Source: Paraspadella gotoi (lineage: Eukaryota > Chaetognatha). Taken from it: DNA of 64,000 bases. The translations under genes were made by a program, and so were the position numbers. The notes under the pieces are model-generated. The model saw nothing but the letters and a program-made list of their open reading frames with translations. It ran no database searches and was not told the origin of the DNA. This document shows positions 24,947 through 35,500 of this stretch, one piece after another (positions within the stretch are counted from its first letter, which is position 1; every line of letters starts with the position of its first letter). The stretch covers positions 17,620,081-17,684,080 of the forward strand of contig CM119265.1 of the NCBI GenBank assembly GCA_051294375.1, read 5' to 3'.

Positions 24947-25578
24947 CTCCCTTTCCTCCCAAGCGCCCCCTACATTGTGGCGCCAAAAAATCCCGGAAGA
25001 GAATAGGAAGAGGATGAGGAAAGAAAAATGATTATAAAACCGACATAATTTTTTTCCCGTCGGTGATGAGTGTTCGAATCGAAAAAAAAAAACGGTCTTC
25101 ACAGAATTACGGGATTCACTGAAATTTGGATCATTTATTGTTACCATTCATTATAATTCAATCGACGCTAGTTCGTGAACTGTTCAGTTGTTCAGCGTGT
25201 TTGTGCGAAGGAAATGGAAGAAAAAAATTACCATTATTCGCTTCATAGCAAAAACGGATTTAAGAAAGCTGACCCGAAACAAAATTCAAGCTCGATTTAA
25301 AAATTTAAAACTCGAACAGAAAATAATATGTAATTACAAAATGGGCGAGAGGACCGTAAAAATATTGGGGCGACGAAGATGGCGCTGCGATGGAAAACGT
25401 CAACTCGAATTAGGATGAACCTCGTTCGCTCGACTGAATCAGACGCGATGCTTCTTTTTTTTTTCTTCGCTCGCAATTTCGCACCCATCTGGATTGAAGA
25501 GAGAAAGGAAAAAGAAAAAGAAAAGGCGGTATATGTGTTAAATGTAAATGTTAGATTTGCCTAGTATTAGCAGATTTA

Positions 25579-25683
25579 TTGACTATCTCTCTATCTCTCT
25601 CTCCTCTCTCTCTCATCTCTTCTCTCTCTCTCTTCTCTCTCTCTCTCTTCTTCTTCTCTCTTCTCTCTCTGCTCTCTTATCTC
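25579..25683. repeat. Interrupted CT microsatellite
   Basis: CT-rich with many tct/ctc breaks. The counterpart on the right arm is the GA-rich stretch 28990-29066, which is shorter. Confidence 0.85.
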
Positions 25684-26055
25684 CTTTTTTTATCGATTGG
25701 TTTTAAGGCTCCGGTTCGACAGTTGAATAACGCGTGCGCAAAACTTTGGATTCATGAATAAAAGGGTTGTTGCTCTGCCAACAAACAGTTAGACGCGTTT
25801 CGGTGAAGCGAAAAAAAACAGAGGAAAAACAAAAATTGGGGAGGGAGGCGGAATCGAACTCGAGGACATCGTCGCTGTTTTTTCGCTTTTAATCGTCTGG
25901 TGGCGCTGGTGGGTCGTTGGCAAGATTCTCAAGCGTCTTTACTGATCCGCCACTCGAGTCTACTCGACTTCAAAGAATAGGATTTGCGGTTTTTGTGTGC
26001 AGCGAAAGTGTTGGGAAATGAACTTGACATGAAGGGAATGGATAAAATGAATGAT

Positions 26056-26239
26056 TGAAAGAATAAATAACATATAAATAAATAAATAACATAAATAAAT
26101 AAATAAATAAATAAATAATAAATAAATAAATAAAAAATAAAATAAATAATAAAATAATAAATAATAAATTTAAATAAATAAATAAATAAATAATAAATAA
26201 ATAAATAAATAAATTAATAAAATTAAATAATAAAATTAA

Positions 26240-26278
<39 letters not shown>

Positions 26279-26312
26279 ATTAAATAATAAATAAAAACAA
26301 TAATAATAAATA
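26056..26312. repeat. AAAT tetranucleotide array, about 250 bp
   Basis: Long run of aaat/taaa units with irregular phase breaks. The right arm has the complementary ATTT array at about 28501-28680 beside a 104-N gap (28397-28500) and an ATTC run (28366-28396). Confidence 0.9.
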
Positions 26313-26796
26313 AATAAAAAAAACAAAATTGGTTCAAATCAAAATATTGCGACTATAAATTTAAATTGAAACAATGCACAGCAATCAACGGAGGCGTCTA
26401 AAAAATCCATCGCGAGTTCGTTGAACAGGAGATCATTGGCAAAGAGGGAGACAATTTCTTTACCACTCGATCGACAATCAACTGCAAGTCAATCTGCAAT
26501 CACAAACAAAACGGACAACAAAAACGGCAGCTACGACAACGACGCCACCAAGAAACGTTTCCTTCTCAAGTTCAGTCCGCCAATCACAGCGCGCATCTTT
26601 TTGATTTCTTTTAAAAAAAATAGAAAATTCTCAAACGACAAGAGAAAATATTTGTGACGAATTTTCAAAAATTTCGGCCCAAATTTTTTTGAGTTTACTG
26701 TTTCTGTCTCGTTCTTTCTTTTATTCCTTCTATCTTCCTCTTCATCTTCCTCTCCTCCTCCTACAAAATCCTCTCTTTTCTTTCTTCTTTTCTTCT

Positions 26797-26866
26797 TCTT
26801 CTTCTTCTTCTTCTTCTTCTTCTTTCTTCTGTCTTCTTCTTCTTCTTCTTCTTCTTCTTCTTCTTT
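26797..26866. repeat. TTC trinucleotide array
   Basis: About 20 ttc units in two blocks split by tttcttctg. The right arm has a shorter GAA array at 27888-27929, so the repeat number differs between arms. Confidence 0.9.
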
Positions 26867-27317
26867 GACCGTCAACCAAATTTAAGGCGCATTTCTTCAT
26901 CAATTCTCAGTCTAACAGAACTTTTTAGAAGATTTCATCAATAATTTTTTTTTCTTCAGAAAAAAAACTTTCATGAGCGTCTCGGAATCCGAAGCTGCAG
27001 GGGGGGGGCGGGGCGTTAAGGAGGGAGGGGGTAAGGGCGAAGGGACCCGGGGCAGGGGAAGGTTATATATATGGGGACTGGGGGAGGGGATAAAAGATAG
27101 GATATGAAAGAAAAGAAAGTGTCAGAAGGGATAATGAAAAGTAAATTTGTATAAGAAATCCCGAAACTTTGGTTAACTTTTTATTTAATCACCATAATTG
27201 AGAATAAATGTAATGCTAACGAGTTTAGATAATCATTATGCGAAAAAACAATAGATAAATTGAATTTCTAAAGTATACAACAATTTAATATCCCTCTCTC
27301 TCTTGGTCTGTCTCTCT

Positions 27318-27386
<69 letters not shown>

Positions 27387-27395
27387 CTCGTCATT

Positions 27396-27420
27396 NNNNN
27401 NNNNNNNNNNNNNNNNNNNN
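27396..27420. other. 25-N assembly gap at the centre of inverted duplication 1
   Basis: The gap sits between a CT tract (27296-27390) and a GA tract (27421-27439), which are reverse complements of each other. It is exactly the axis of symmetry of the flanking inverted arms. Confidence 0.95.
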
Positions 27421-29797
27421 GAGAGAGAGAGAGAGAGAGTTGAATTATTGTAAAAAGAAAAAATCTTAATAAATTAAATCTAAAACAAATTCAAACTATT
27501 GTTTTCGCATAATCATTATCATGTAAATTTCATTTATTCTCATTATGGTGATTAAATAAAAAAAGTTCACAAAAAAGTTGCGAATTTCTTCACTCCTTTC
27601 TTCCCTCCAGAATTTACTTTTCATTATCCCTTCTGACACTTTCTTTTCTTTCATATCCCTATCTTTATTCCTTCCCAGTCAGTCCCCATATATATAACCT
27701 TCCCCCTCCCCGGGCCCTCGCCCCTTACGCCCCCTCTCCCCTTACGCCCCCGCTCCTCCCCCCCCACGCAGCTCGGGATTCCGAGACGCTCATGAAGTTT
27801 TTTCTGAAGAAAAAAAAATTATTGATGAAATCTCAAAAAGTCGGAGACTGAGAATTGATGAAGAAATCCTTAAATTTGTTGACGTCAAGAAGAAGAAGAA
27901 GAAGAAGTAGAAGAAGAAGAAGAAGAAGGAAAAGAGGAGGATGAGGAGGATAGGAAGATAGAGGAAATAAAAGAAGAACGAGACAAAAACAGTAAACTCA
28001 AAAAATTTGGCCCGAAATTTTTGAAATTCGTCACAAAATATTTCTCTTGTCGTTTGAGAATTTTCTATTTTTTTAAAAAGAAATCAAAAAAGATGCGCGC
28101 TGTGATTGCGGATGAACTTGAGATGGAAACGTTTCTTGGTGGCGTCGTTGTCGTAGCTGCGGTTTTTGTTGTCGTTGTTGTGATTCAAGATTGACTAGCA
28201 GTTGATTGTCGTCGGTGGGAAAAGATTGTCTCCCTCTTTGCCAATGATTCCTGTTCAAGAACTCGCGATGGATTTTCTTAGACGCCTCCGTTGATTGCTG
28301 TGCATTGTTTCAATTTAAATTTCATGTCGCAATATTTGATAGAACAATTTTTTTTAAATTAATTAATTCATTCATTCATTCATTCATTCATTCATTNNNN
28401 NNNNNNNNNNNNNNNNNNNNNNNNNNNNNNNNNNNNNNNNNNNNNNNNNNNNNNNNNNNNNNNNNNNNNNNNNNNNNNNNNNNNNNNNNNNNNNNNNNNN
28501 TATTTAGTTTTATTATATTTATTTCATTTATTTATTATTATTTATTCTTTATTGGTATTTATTACTGATTATTATTTATTATTTATTTATTTATTTATTT
28601 ATTTAATTATTTAATTATTTATTTAATCATTCATTCATTCCTTTATTCATTCTTTCATTTATTCTTTCAATCATTCATTCATTTCTTCCTGTCAAGTTCC
28701 TTTCCAACACTTTCGCTCACAAAAACCGCAAATCCTATTTTTGAAGTCGAGACTCGAGAGGCGATCGTAAAGACGCTTGGAATCTTGCCAACGACCCACC
28801 AGCGCCACCGACGGATTAAAAGCGATGTCCCGAGTACGATTCCCCTCCTCCCCAATTTTGTTTCCTCTGTTTTTTTCGCTCAACGAAACGCGTTCTAACT
28901 GTTGTTGCTGAGCAACAACACTTTTTATTCAGTGAATCCAATTTTGTTTTCACTGTCGACGGAGACTTATAAACCCAACGACTAAAAAACGGAGAGAGGA
29001 GAGAGACTAGAGCGAGAAGAAAGAGGAGATACGAGAGAGAGGAGAGAGAGAGAGAGAGAGAGAGATAGTCAATAAATCGTTAATCTAGCAATCTAACATT
29101 TACATTTACACATATACCGCTTTTCTTTTCTTTTTCCTTTTCTCTTCATCCCAGGTGCGAAATCGCGAGCGAAGAAAAAAAAAAAGAGCATCGCGGTCTG
29201 ATTCGTCGAGCGACGAGGTTCACCCTCATTCGAGTTGACGTTTTCCATCGCAGCGCCATCTTCGTCGCCCATATTTTTACGGTCTTTCGCCCATTTTGTA
29301 ATTACAAATTACATATTATTTCTGTTCGAGTTTAATTTTTCTTACATCCGTTTTTGCTATGTAGCGAAAATGGTAATTTTTTCACCATTTCCTTCGCACA
29401 GCACACTGAACACTGAACATTTCACGAACAGCGTTGATTGAATGAATGAATGAATGGTAACAATAAATGATCCAAATTTCAGTGAATCCCGTGAATTCTG
29501 TGAAGCCTTTTTTTTCGATTCCGACACTCAATCACCGACGGGGAAAAAAATATGTCGGTTTTATATTCATTTTTCTTTCTCATCCTCTTCTATTCTCTTC
29601 CGGGATTTTTGCGCCACAATGAAGGGGGCGCTGGGAGGAAGGGAGTTAGAGAAAGAAACGGGATTGGGTTGATACGGTTGTGGGTTGTGGGAGCGAAAAG
29701 GGNNNNNNNNNNGCGAGAGAGAGAGAAAATACATGGATATTATCGAAAGGAAGGGAATTGGTCCACCCCGAATGTGAAATGGAGGGCGAGGGAAGGA

Positions 29798-29998
29798 TCA
29801 GACTCCAGGAAGAGAAATCTTGAGCGGCGGGACCATGTTTCCCAAAAGACGACTGGGAGGGGGGGCGAAGGGCGGCGCATGAAAATTCTCCGGGTCGTCG
29901 ATTCCCCGGTTTCCGGATCCCCGAATGCCGGATCCCGGCTGCCGGAGCTGCACCCCCCCCAGCGGCGGAGGATTCGAACTCGGGGATAGTAAAATCAA
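29798..29998 (-). pseudogene. Frame-shifted counterpart of the 24569 frame
   Basis: The minus-strand frame shares NPPPLG, GIDDPEN, PPPSR and VPPLK with the left-arm candidate but shifts frame in between. Either this arm is poorly polished or the sequence is not coding. A 10-N gap at 29703-29712 cuts the downstream part. Confidence 0.2.
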
Positions 29999-30876
29999 TA
30001 AAAGTCATTTGTCAACGAAAGGCGAGGATAAGAGGAGGCGGAGATGAAGAGGAGGGGGGGAGGAGGAAGGAAAGAGAGGAGTGAGGAGAGTGAAAGAAGC
30101 TTACTCGGTGAAGGAAAGATAAGTGCAGAGAACTAGAAAGAAGAGAGACGAAAGTAAGTGAGAGAGAAATAGTAAAAATAAGGGCGAATGGAATTTCATT
30201 AGTTTTAACGTGAATGAGAGAGGAATTTTTTGTAATCGGAAGGATCAGAGTTTTGCCGTTTCTATTTAACGTCATCTTTTCGGCGGCCGTTACAGATTCT
30301 TTTTTCAATAATATTCAATAACATCGATTACTATTATTATTAACGGTCTAAAAATAATCTCGTTAAAGATCCAAACGAGATTTCGAAATTTAATCAGGAT
30401 TGAGAACCGTCGCTCGGGTTTTTTAGAAATACCGAAATTTTCGTTTCGGTACTAAACGTTTTCAATGCCCAAATTGTTTTTTTCATAAATCGGATAACAT
30501 AAAGTTTAATATCGTTCCCACAAAGAACACGAGATATTTCATGCACTGATACATCAATTTAAGAGGATTAAAGAACGCTCTTCTTTTGGAGGTGGCATTC
30601 ATATTTTTCATGCAATCAACGGGAGATAAAAAAAAAAGGAACGAGGCGCAAGATTCGGGCGACCGGTGGAATTTTAAACGTAAACAGAAAAAAAACAAAA
30701 CAAAAAAACCTCATGAATATTTCACATTGATATCGAGTTAATATAAAGTTTCGCGATTAACATTCAATCGATATAATTGCGGCATTGAATCACAGGATCA
30801 GGAAAAACGGTATGGGGGACACAATGGGGGATAAAGCAGGGCGACAAGCCGAGAGAGGGCGGTAGAGGTAGTTACG

Positions 30877-30923
<47 letters not shown>

Positions 30924-31189
30924 TTAGGTACAATCACAGTAAGAGTTAAAAGATGCTATTTAGAATACGTAAAATTTAAAACAAAAACTTACCAACTGTT
31001 CAACTATATGTGACAAAATAAATCATTTTTTCTCCTTTTTTTTTTAAGGGCAAGAGAGAAAAAGAGAGGGAAAGACAGAAACAAAGACAGAGAGAAAGAG
31101 AGTGCACAGTTTTTCTGTCTTTTTTGAGTTTTGTTGTTTTTTTTAAAACATTTTTGTTCTTTTGTTTGTTTTTTTTTCCTCAATAGAGA

Positions 31190-31350
31190 TTGAATCTGGC
31201 GGCGACATCTCTCGAAGTGACGGGAGGGGCGGTCTTGGCGGCGCCGCCCACCCCCTGACCCGCGTGGTGAGTCTTCCGGTGCTCCGATTGGCTGTGATTA
31301 GCGGAATGCTGATTGGTCGAAGGACCATTGTGAGCGGATTGGCCGTGGCC
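31190..31350 (-). promoter_or_regulatory. Second copy of the CCAAT/GC-box cluster
   Basis: Inverted counterpart of 23010-23176, with ATTGG at 31287-31291, 31312-31316 and 31338-31342. The fourth site has changed to ccatt (about 31325). GC boxes are kept at about 31220-31260. Confidence 0.45.
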
Positions 31351-32410
31351 AGTCGGGGGCCCTCCGCGGGTCTTTTTACTTTGCAGAACTTTTTTTTGTT
31401 TTTAATTTTTCGACGAAAAGATTGTTTTTATTGTGCGTTTGTGTGAGTGCGAATTTTTAAAGGAAAGTGAGGGGGCAGAAAAGGTGAGGAGAGAGGGAGA
31501 GAAAGACAAGGTGAGTGAATTCCGATTTGGAATTAGCGTCGGTTAGATTTAGACGCCACCGCTCGCCTGTCTCTGCCACTTCTGTCATAGCTTCACATTT
31601 TTTTTTTGCTCTGAAAAATATGATGCCACCATTTTTACCGAGAGAGCGCACCTGGTCAGAAATTTTAGTATAATTTTTTTTTCAATACTTTTTAGTCTTA
31701 TTTTAGTAGCGAGATTTTCTAAGTATTAGTTAGCTTAAACCAACGGATAGAATATATATATTTCGTGGAGCCAAAGATAAAAAAAGATTTACGACTAAAT
31801 CATCTAAAATGTGAAAAAGTGTTTCTAAATTTTTAAAAAAATGTATGAGATTGTCATGCCGATCTGAAACGAGAGAGCAGTGCTGTTCTTTTCTCAGAAC
31901 AAAAATATCAGTGCAAGTGGTGCCATCTAATGATAATGATGATAATTACATATTTTTAGTTTAAAAATAGAAAAAAATAAGGGTGAAATTGTTTCTACTA
32001 AAGAAAAAAAAATGGTAATTTGAGTTTCTAAGATGCGAAGTGGCGGAGGCAGAGATGCTAGTCGCGTTTACTGTTTACTCAAAGAAATAATTTTAATAAT
32101 CATAATTATGAAACAATAGTGTTTTTTAATATAAATTCTACATTTTTTAAAAATATAAATAAATAGTGCGGCAGGGTGGACAAAAAACTAAAACTGGAAA
32201 CGATGAAATAAACAGTAAAAAAACAAAAAAGAAAAGCGCATGCGTAAAGTCTGATTTCGAGTGACAGATTAGCATCTGTCATATTTTTAATAAATGTCGC
32301 CTGGTCTAGCATTCGTAAAGTCACACTTCTTGTTCAAGAAGTCCTACAACAAATTTAATATAGACCAAAGACACTCTCATTTTAGTTAACTTGATTCGAA
32401 ATTCGAAATG

Positions 32411-32580
32411 GAAAAAAAAAAGGGTTTTTTTTTCAAAGCGAATTGTGTGAGATTTGCGCGATATTTTCGCGATGAATACGCGATTTGTCCCCCGCACGCG
32501 AACGAAATAAACCAATGAGCGGATGTCCCGCGGTTAAACCGACCAATCACAGTGCGACACGGACGCCGGATAAAGCCATG

Positions 32581-32651
<71 letters not shown>

Positions 32652-32839
32652 CCGTGGACGACGATATCGATTTTTTGATAAAGAAAGAAATCAGGGTCAA
32701 ACGCGCAGACTGAAATAACTGGAAGGGTTTTGGGCCGGGGAACGGGGAACCCGACGGTGGAGGGCGAAATGGGGTGGCGTCAGAAGTGGTGAGAAAGGGA
32801 GATGTATTAGAAGGGCGACGGAAACGGCTCGACTACTTT
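32411..32839. other. Spacer between the two large inverted duplications
   Basis: A single-copy stretch of about 430 bp. It holds two CCAAT boxes (about 32509 and 32544), cgcg-rich sequence (32455-32480) and a pure GA tract (32583-32648). No gene is recognised. Confidence 0.6.
32583..32648. repeat. Pure GA microsatellite
   Basis: An uninterrupted GA run of about 66 bp in the spacer between the two palindromes. Confidence 0.92.
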
Positions 32840-32845
32840 GTAGAA

Positions 32846-32980
32846 TTGATTGAAAGCTTGCAGGGACCTGCTATGTCATTATCTTGTAAGAGTGATGGAG
32901 GCCTTAAACCAGCAAAGCCTGTCCAAAGTCAGGGGCAAGATAGCTATTTATTAAATTAATTTTATATTAGTGGTAAGGAA
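32846..32980 (+). repeat. Dispersed repeat, copy 1
   Basis: The copy begins near tgaaagcttgcagggacc and contains ggccttaaaccagcaaagcc and a gtccaaagtcaggggcaag core before running into an AT-rich tail. Related copies lie at 51370-51503 (minus), 56683-56757, 57527-57540 (cut by a gap) and 57776-57910. Copies outside the palindrome differ by several substitutions, so this is an old interspersed repeat or a shared transcript tail. No coding capacity or terminal repeats are visible. Confidence 0.65.
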
Positions 32981-33225
32981 TTTCATAAAAGAACCAAATC
33001 GGTCCAGCATACCATCATCAAAGTATATTCTCCGTTCTCAACTGAGTCGAACGGTCCGGAGATCAAATTCTCGAGATAAATGTTTTGAGGTGAATATCCC
33101 ACCGAAGTTCAGCGGTGAAACTCACGAAACGAGGTCATCATTCCGGTTTCACTTTTTTGACAAAAAAGTCGTTTATCCGCGGCGGAGGTTTTTATCCTTA
33201 AAGTAATGACTCCGAATCCACTTAA

Positions 33226-33226
<1 letters not shown>

Positions 33227-33285
<59 letters not shown>

Positions 33286-33312
33286 CTCTCTCCTCTCTCT
33301 CTCTCTCTCGCT
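33227..33312. repeat. CT microsatellite (left arm of palindrome 2)
   Basis: CT run with a few tct/ctc breaks; the complementary, purer GA tract is at 51031-51118. Confidence 0.88.
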
Positions 33313-33929
33313 CTCTTTCTCACTATCTCATCTCTCTCTCCCTCCTTTTGATCCACATAGTTCTTATTTAAGCGTACTTTTTTTCTCCTTTATGTTTCTT
33401 TGTCTCCTTGGTCTTTATAGTTTTTCTTTTTTATATCAAATCGTATTTTCTTTTCAATTTCTCGCATTATTTTCGTCTCTCTCCTTTTTTTTTAAATTTT
33501 TATCTTGTGACTCAAAACGAAGTGAAAAACGGCGTCGATTATTCAAAATACATCGCGAATCAATTGAGATATAACTGAAGAATAAAGGGGTTTTCTTTTA
33601 TTTAAAACATTTCGCCGCGAGCGAAGATCGCGACAATTTTTTTTTTTTTTTTCAATCTCGTGCGCACAAACGCAACTGAAAATAAAAAAAAGAACGTAAC
33701 AAATCTGCCACGACGCATCCGTTTTGACGCTGGGTCCTTTTACCGTTGCTCAGATAAAAGGAAGAAAGAGAAAAAAAAAAAACTCTCAAATTCTTCTTTT
33801 TTCTTATTTTCTTTTTTTTTCCTTTCTTTCTCTTTCCTCTTGGGTCATAAAATTTACCCGAAAAGTTTCCCGGTTTAAATTGAAAAGGGAGATGTGGGAA
33901 ATGCCACGAAAATGGAACGACACACTCAG

Positions 33930-33946
33930 AGAGAGAGAGAGTGAGA

Positions 33947-33980
<34 letters not shown>

Positions 33981-34062
33981 AAGAAGGAAGAGAGAGAGAG
34001 ATGAGAGACCGAGAGGAGAGAGAGAGAGAGAGAAGAGCCAGAGAGAGAGAGAGAGACAGAGA
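33930..34062. repeat. Interrupted GA-rich block (left arm of palindrome 2)
   Basis: GA units broken by gtga, aagg, gatg and ccga; the complementary CT-rich block in the right arm is at about 50364-50453 and is cleaner. Confidence 0.85.
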
Positions 34063-34736
34063 TGGGCTGCTCACCCGGCATAAAGATTCCCAAAATGAAC
34101 GTCGCTCGCAAAGTTGTTCGAATGTTTTACAGATTCACTGTCTTTAAGAAACAATTTTTGCTCAGCGCCGGGCAGAAAAAATGACAACCGAAACTGTTTT
34201 TCAGCCACAAAACAGATGTATCAAAAAATCTGTTCTTAAAAAATTACATCTTCCCTCCTATCGAGTTCGAAAAACGAACTTCTTTTACAAGTTCCGAATC
34301 ACAATTACCAAACTAAAAAATGAAAAAAAGAAAAAAAAAGAAAAAAAAAAGGATTTTTAATATTCATGAAGGAACCATTTCGTTGGTCCTCTGCCGCTTC
34401 AATTTTGCCAACCGCTTGCCTGTTTTTTCGTGTTTCGCGTGGCCGGCTCCCTGGACGCCATCATTGGGATATAAATGCAATATAATGAAACTGAGGCTGG
34501 TCGTTGTTTGTCGTCGTGCATTCAATTTGAAGATGTCCCTCCTGCTTCATCACTGCCCTCTTTCCTCTGCATCTCTCCTTTCGCTCATCCTTCTACGCTC
34601 TTTCGGCATGCTCTTAGCTCCCTCAACGCCTGGCTTTTCGAGAGTTTCGCCTTTAAAAAATCATTCGGCGCCGAAAATTAAAAACTCGAAATAAAAATTT
34701 CTGTGGCCTCTCTAAAAATTTCGACGAGAGTGGTGA

Positions 34737-34800
34737 CCGATCGGGCAGCGGAAAGATTTCCTTGAGAGTGGTCGCCCGATCGGGAGTGTCAGCCGATCAG
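34737..34800. promoter_or_regulatory. Three CCGATCGG-type sites in 64 bp
   Basis: CCGATCGG at 34737-34744 and 34776-34783 and CCGATCAG at 34793-34800, each next to a gtggt or agtgt word. All three are kept in the right arm (49642-49649, 49659-49666, 49696-49703). Perfect 8-bp palindromes repeated at short spacing suggest a dimeric factor site or a degenerate minisatellite. The factor is unknown. Confidence 0.35.
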
Positions 34801-35444
34801 TGGGAAGGAAAGAGAGTAATAAGAAAGGAAGGAAGAGAATCCGAGATTTTCTAATGGGGCAACGAAAAAACTAGAAAAGGGACCAATGTCATGCTTCGTG
34901 TTTTCGAATCGTTTGACTTTACTTCTCTTCTCATCCTCCTAATGTATTACAATTACACTGCTCTCTTCCTCTCTTTTTCTCTACCAACGATTATTATTGT
35001 AAATCGTCCATCAGATGAATCTTTTGTTCGACCACGATAACCAAGATGGCGGTCATTAGCTGTGGGCACCAACTCAGAACAGAGCGGATGACTTAGACAA
35101 TAATTGATAATTCTAGGAAAGCTAACTCCTAACTTTAAGAATAAGTAAGTGCTATGCTCAGACGTCGCAATGTACGTGAACGATATCGTAACGAACACCA
35201 CCTAACATAAGAAAGAAATAACGCTCAACTTCGGCCAATTAAACCTAATAATTTTTAATCCGTTTGCAAGACGACCACCCAGGACAACGACACAGCTAGG
35301 ACAATTCAGCAGACAAAACGACAACACGACGACGACGACGCAGAAAGACGACGCTAAACCGGGACGAAATACGCGTCTCACGACGTTTACGATAATAAGA
35401 CAGTCATAATTCCCGTTTAAGATGACGCGGAGCGGACGGTCCGA

Positions 35445-35500
35445 GGTTTGGCCTCTCCGTTAATAGGTTTGGCCTCTCCTTTTAAAGAGTTTGGCCTCTG
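35445..35500. promoter_or_regulatory. Three TTTGGCCTCT repeats, 21-22 bp apart
   Basis: TTTGGCCTCT occurs at 35447, 35468 and 35490, separated by AT-rich spacers, and further ggcctc words follow at about 35547, 35583 and 35796. The right arm keeps all three (48944-48953, 48966-48975, 48987-48996, complementary strand). The two-helical-turn spacing fits a factor-binding array. It is too short and too loosely spaced to be a CRISPR array, and the host is eukaryotic. Confidence 0.4.

Larger units (their letters stand above)
21844..27395 (+). repeat. Inverted duplication 1, left arm
   Basis: This arm is the reverse complement of 27421-32410, traced at many points: gattcgaaattcgaaatg-type outer ends, the four-CCAAT cluster (23010-23176), the CT tract at 23472, the candidate frame at 24569, the AAAT array, the TTC array and the sequence next to the central gap. 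Divergence includes both substitutions and indels. The left arm is about 560 bp longer, partly from microsatellite length. No confident gene; AT-rich stretches (21950-22720 and 24160-24300) hold nothing recognisable. Confidence 0.9.
27421..32410 (-). repeat. Inverted duplication 1, right arm
   Basis: Reverse complement of 21844-27395. It carries its own gaps at 28397-28500 (inside the AAAT-type array) and 29703-29712. Motif-level conservation with the left arm is good in the CCAAT cluster and weaker in AT-rich blocks. Nothing recognisable in the 31680-32330 AT-rich portion. Confidence 0.9.

Noticed and set aside
25845-25870. tRNA T-arm-like gttcgattcc / gttcgaatcc words (also about 28830, 24590 and 29970)
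   Set aside because: The flanking stems do not pair and no A box or acceptor stem is present at the right distance, so no tRNA gene is called.
35445-35500. CRISPR-like short repeats
   Set aside because: Only three 10-mers with 11-12 bp spacers, in a eukaryotic context, without cas genes.
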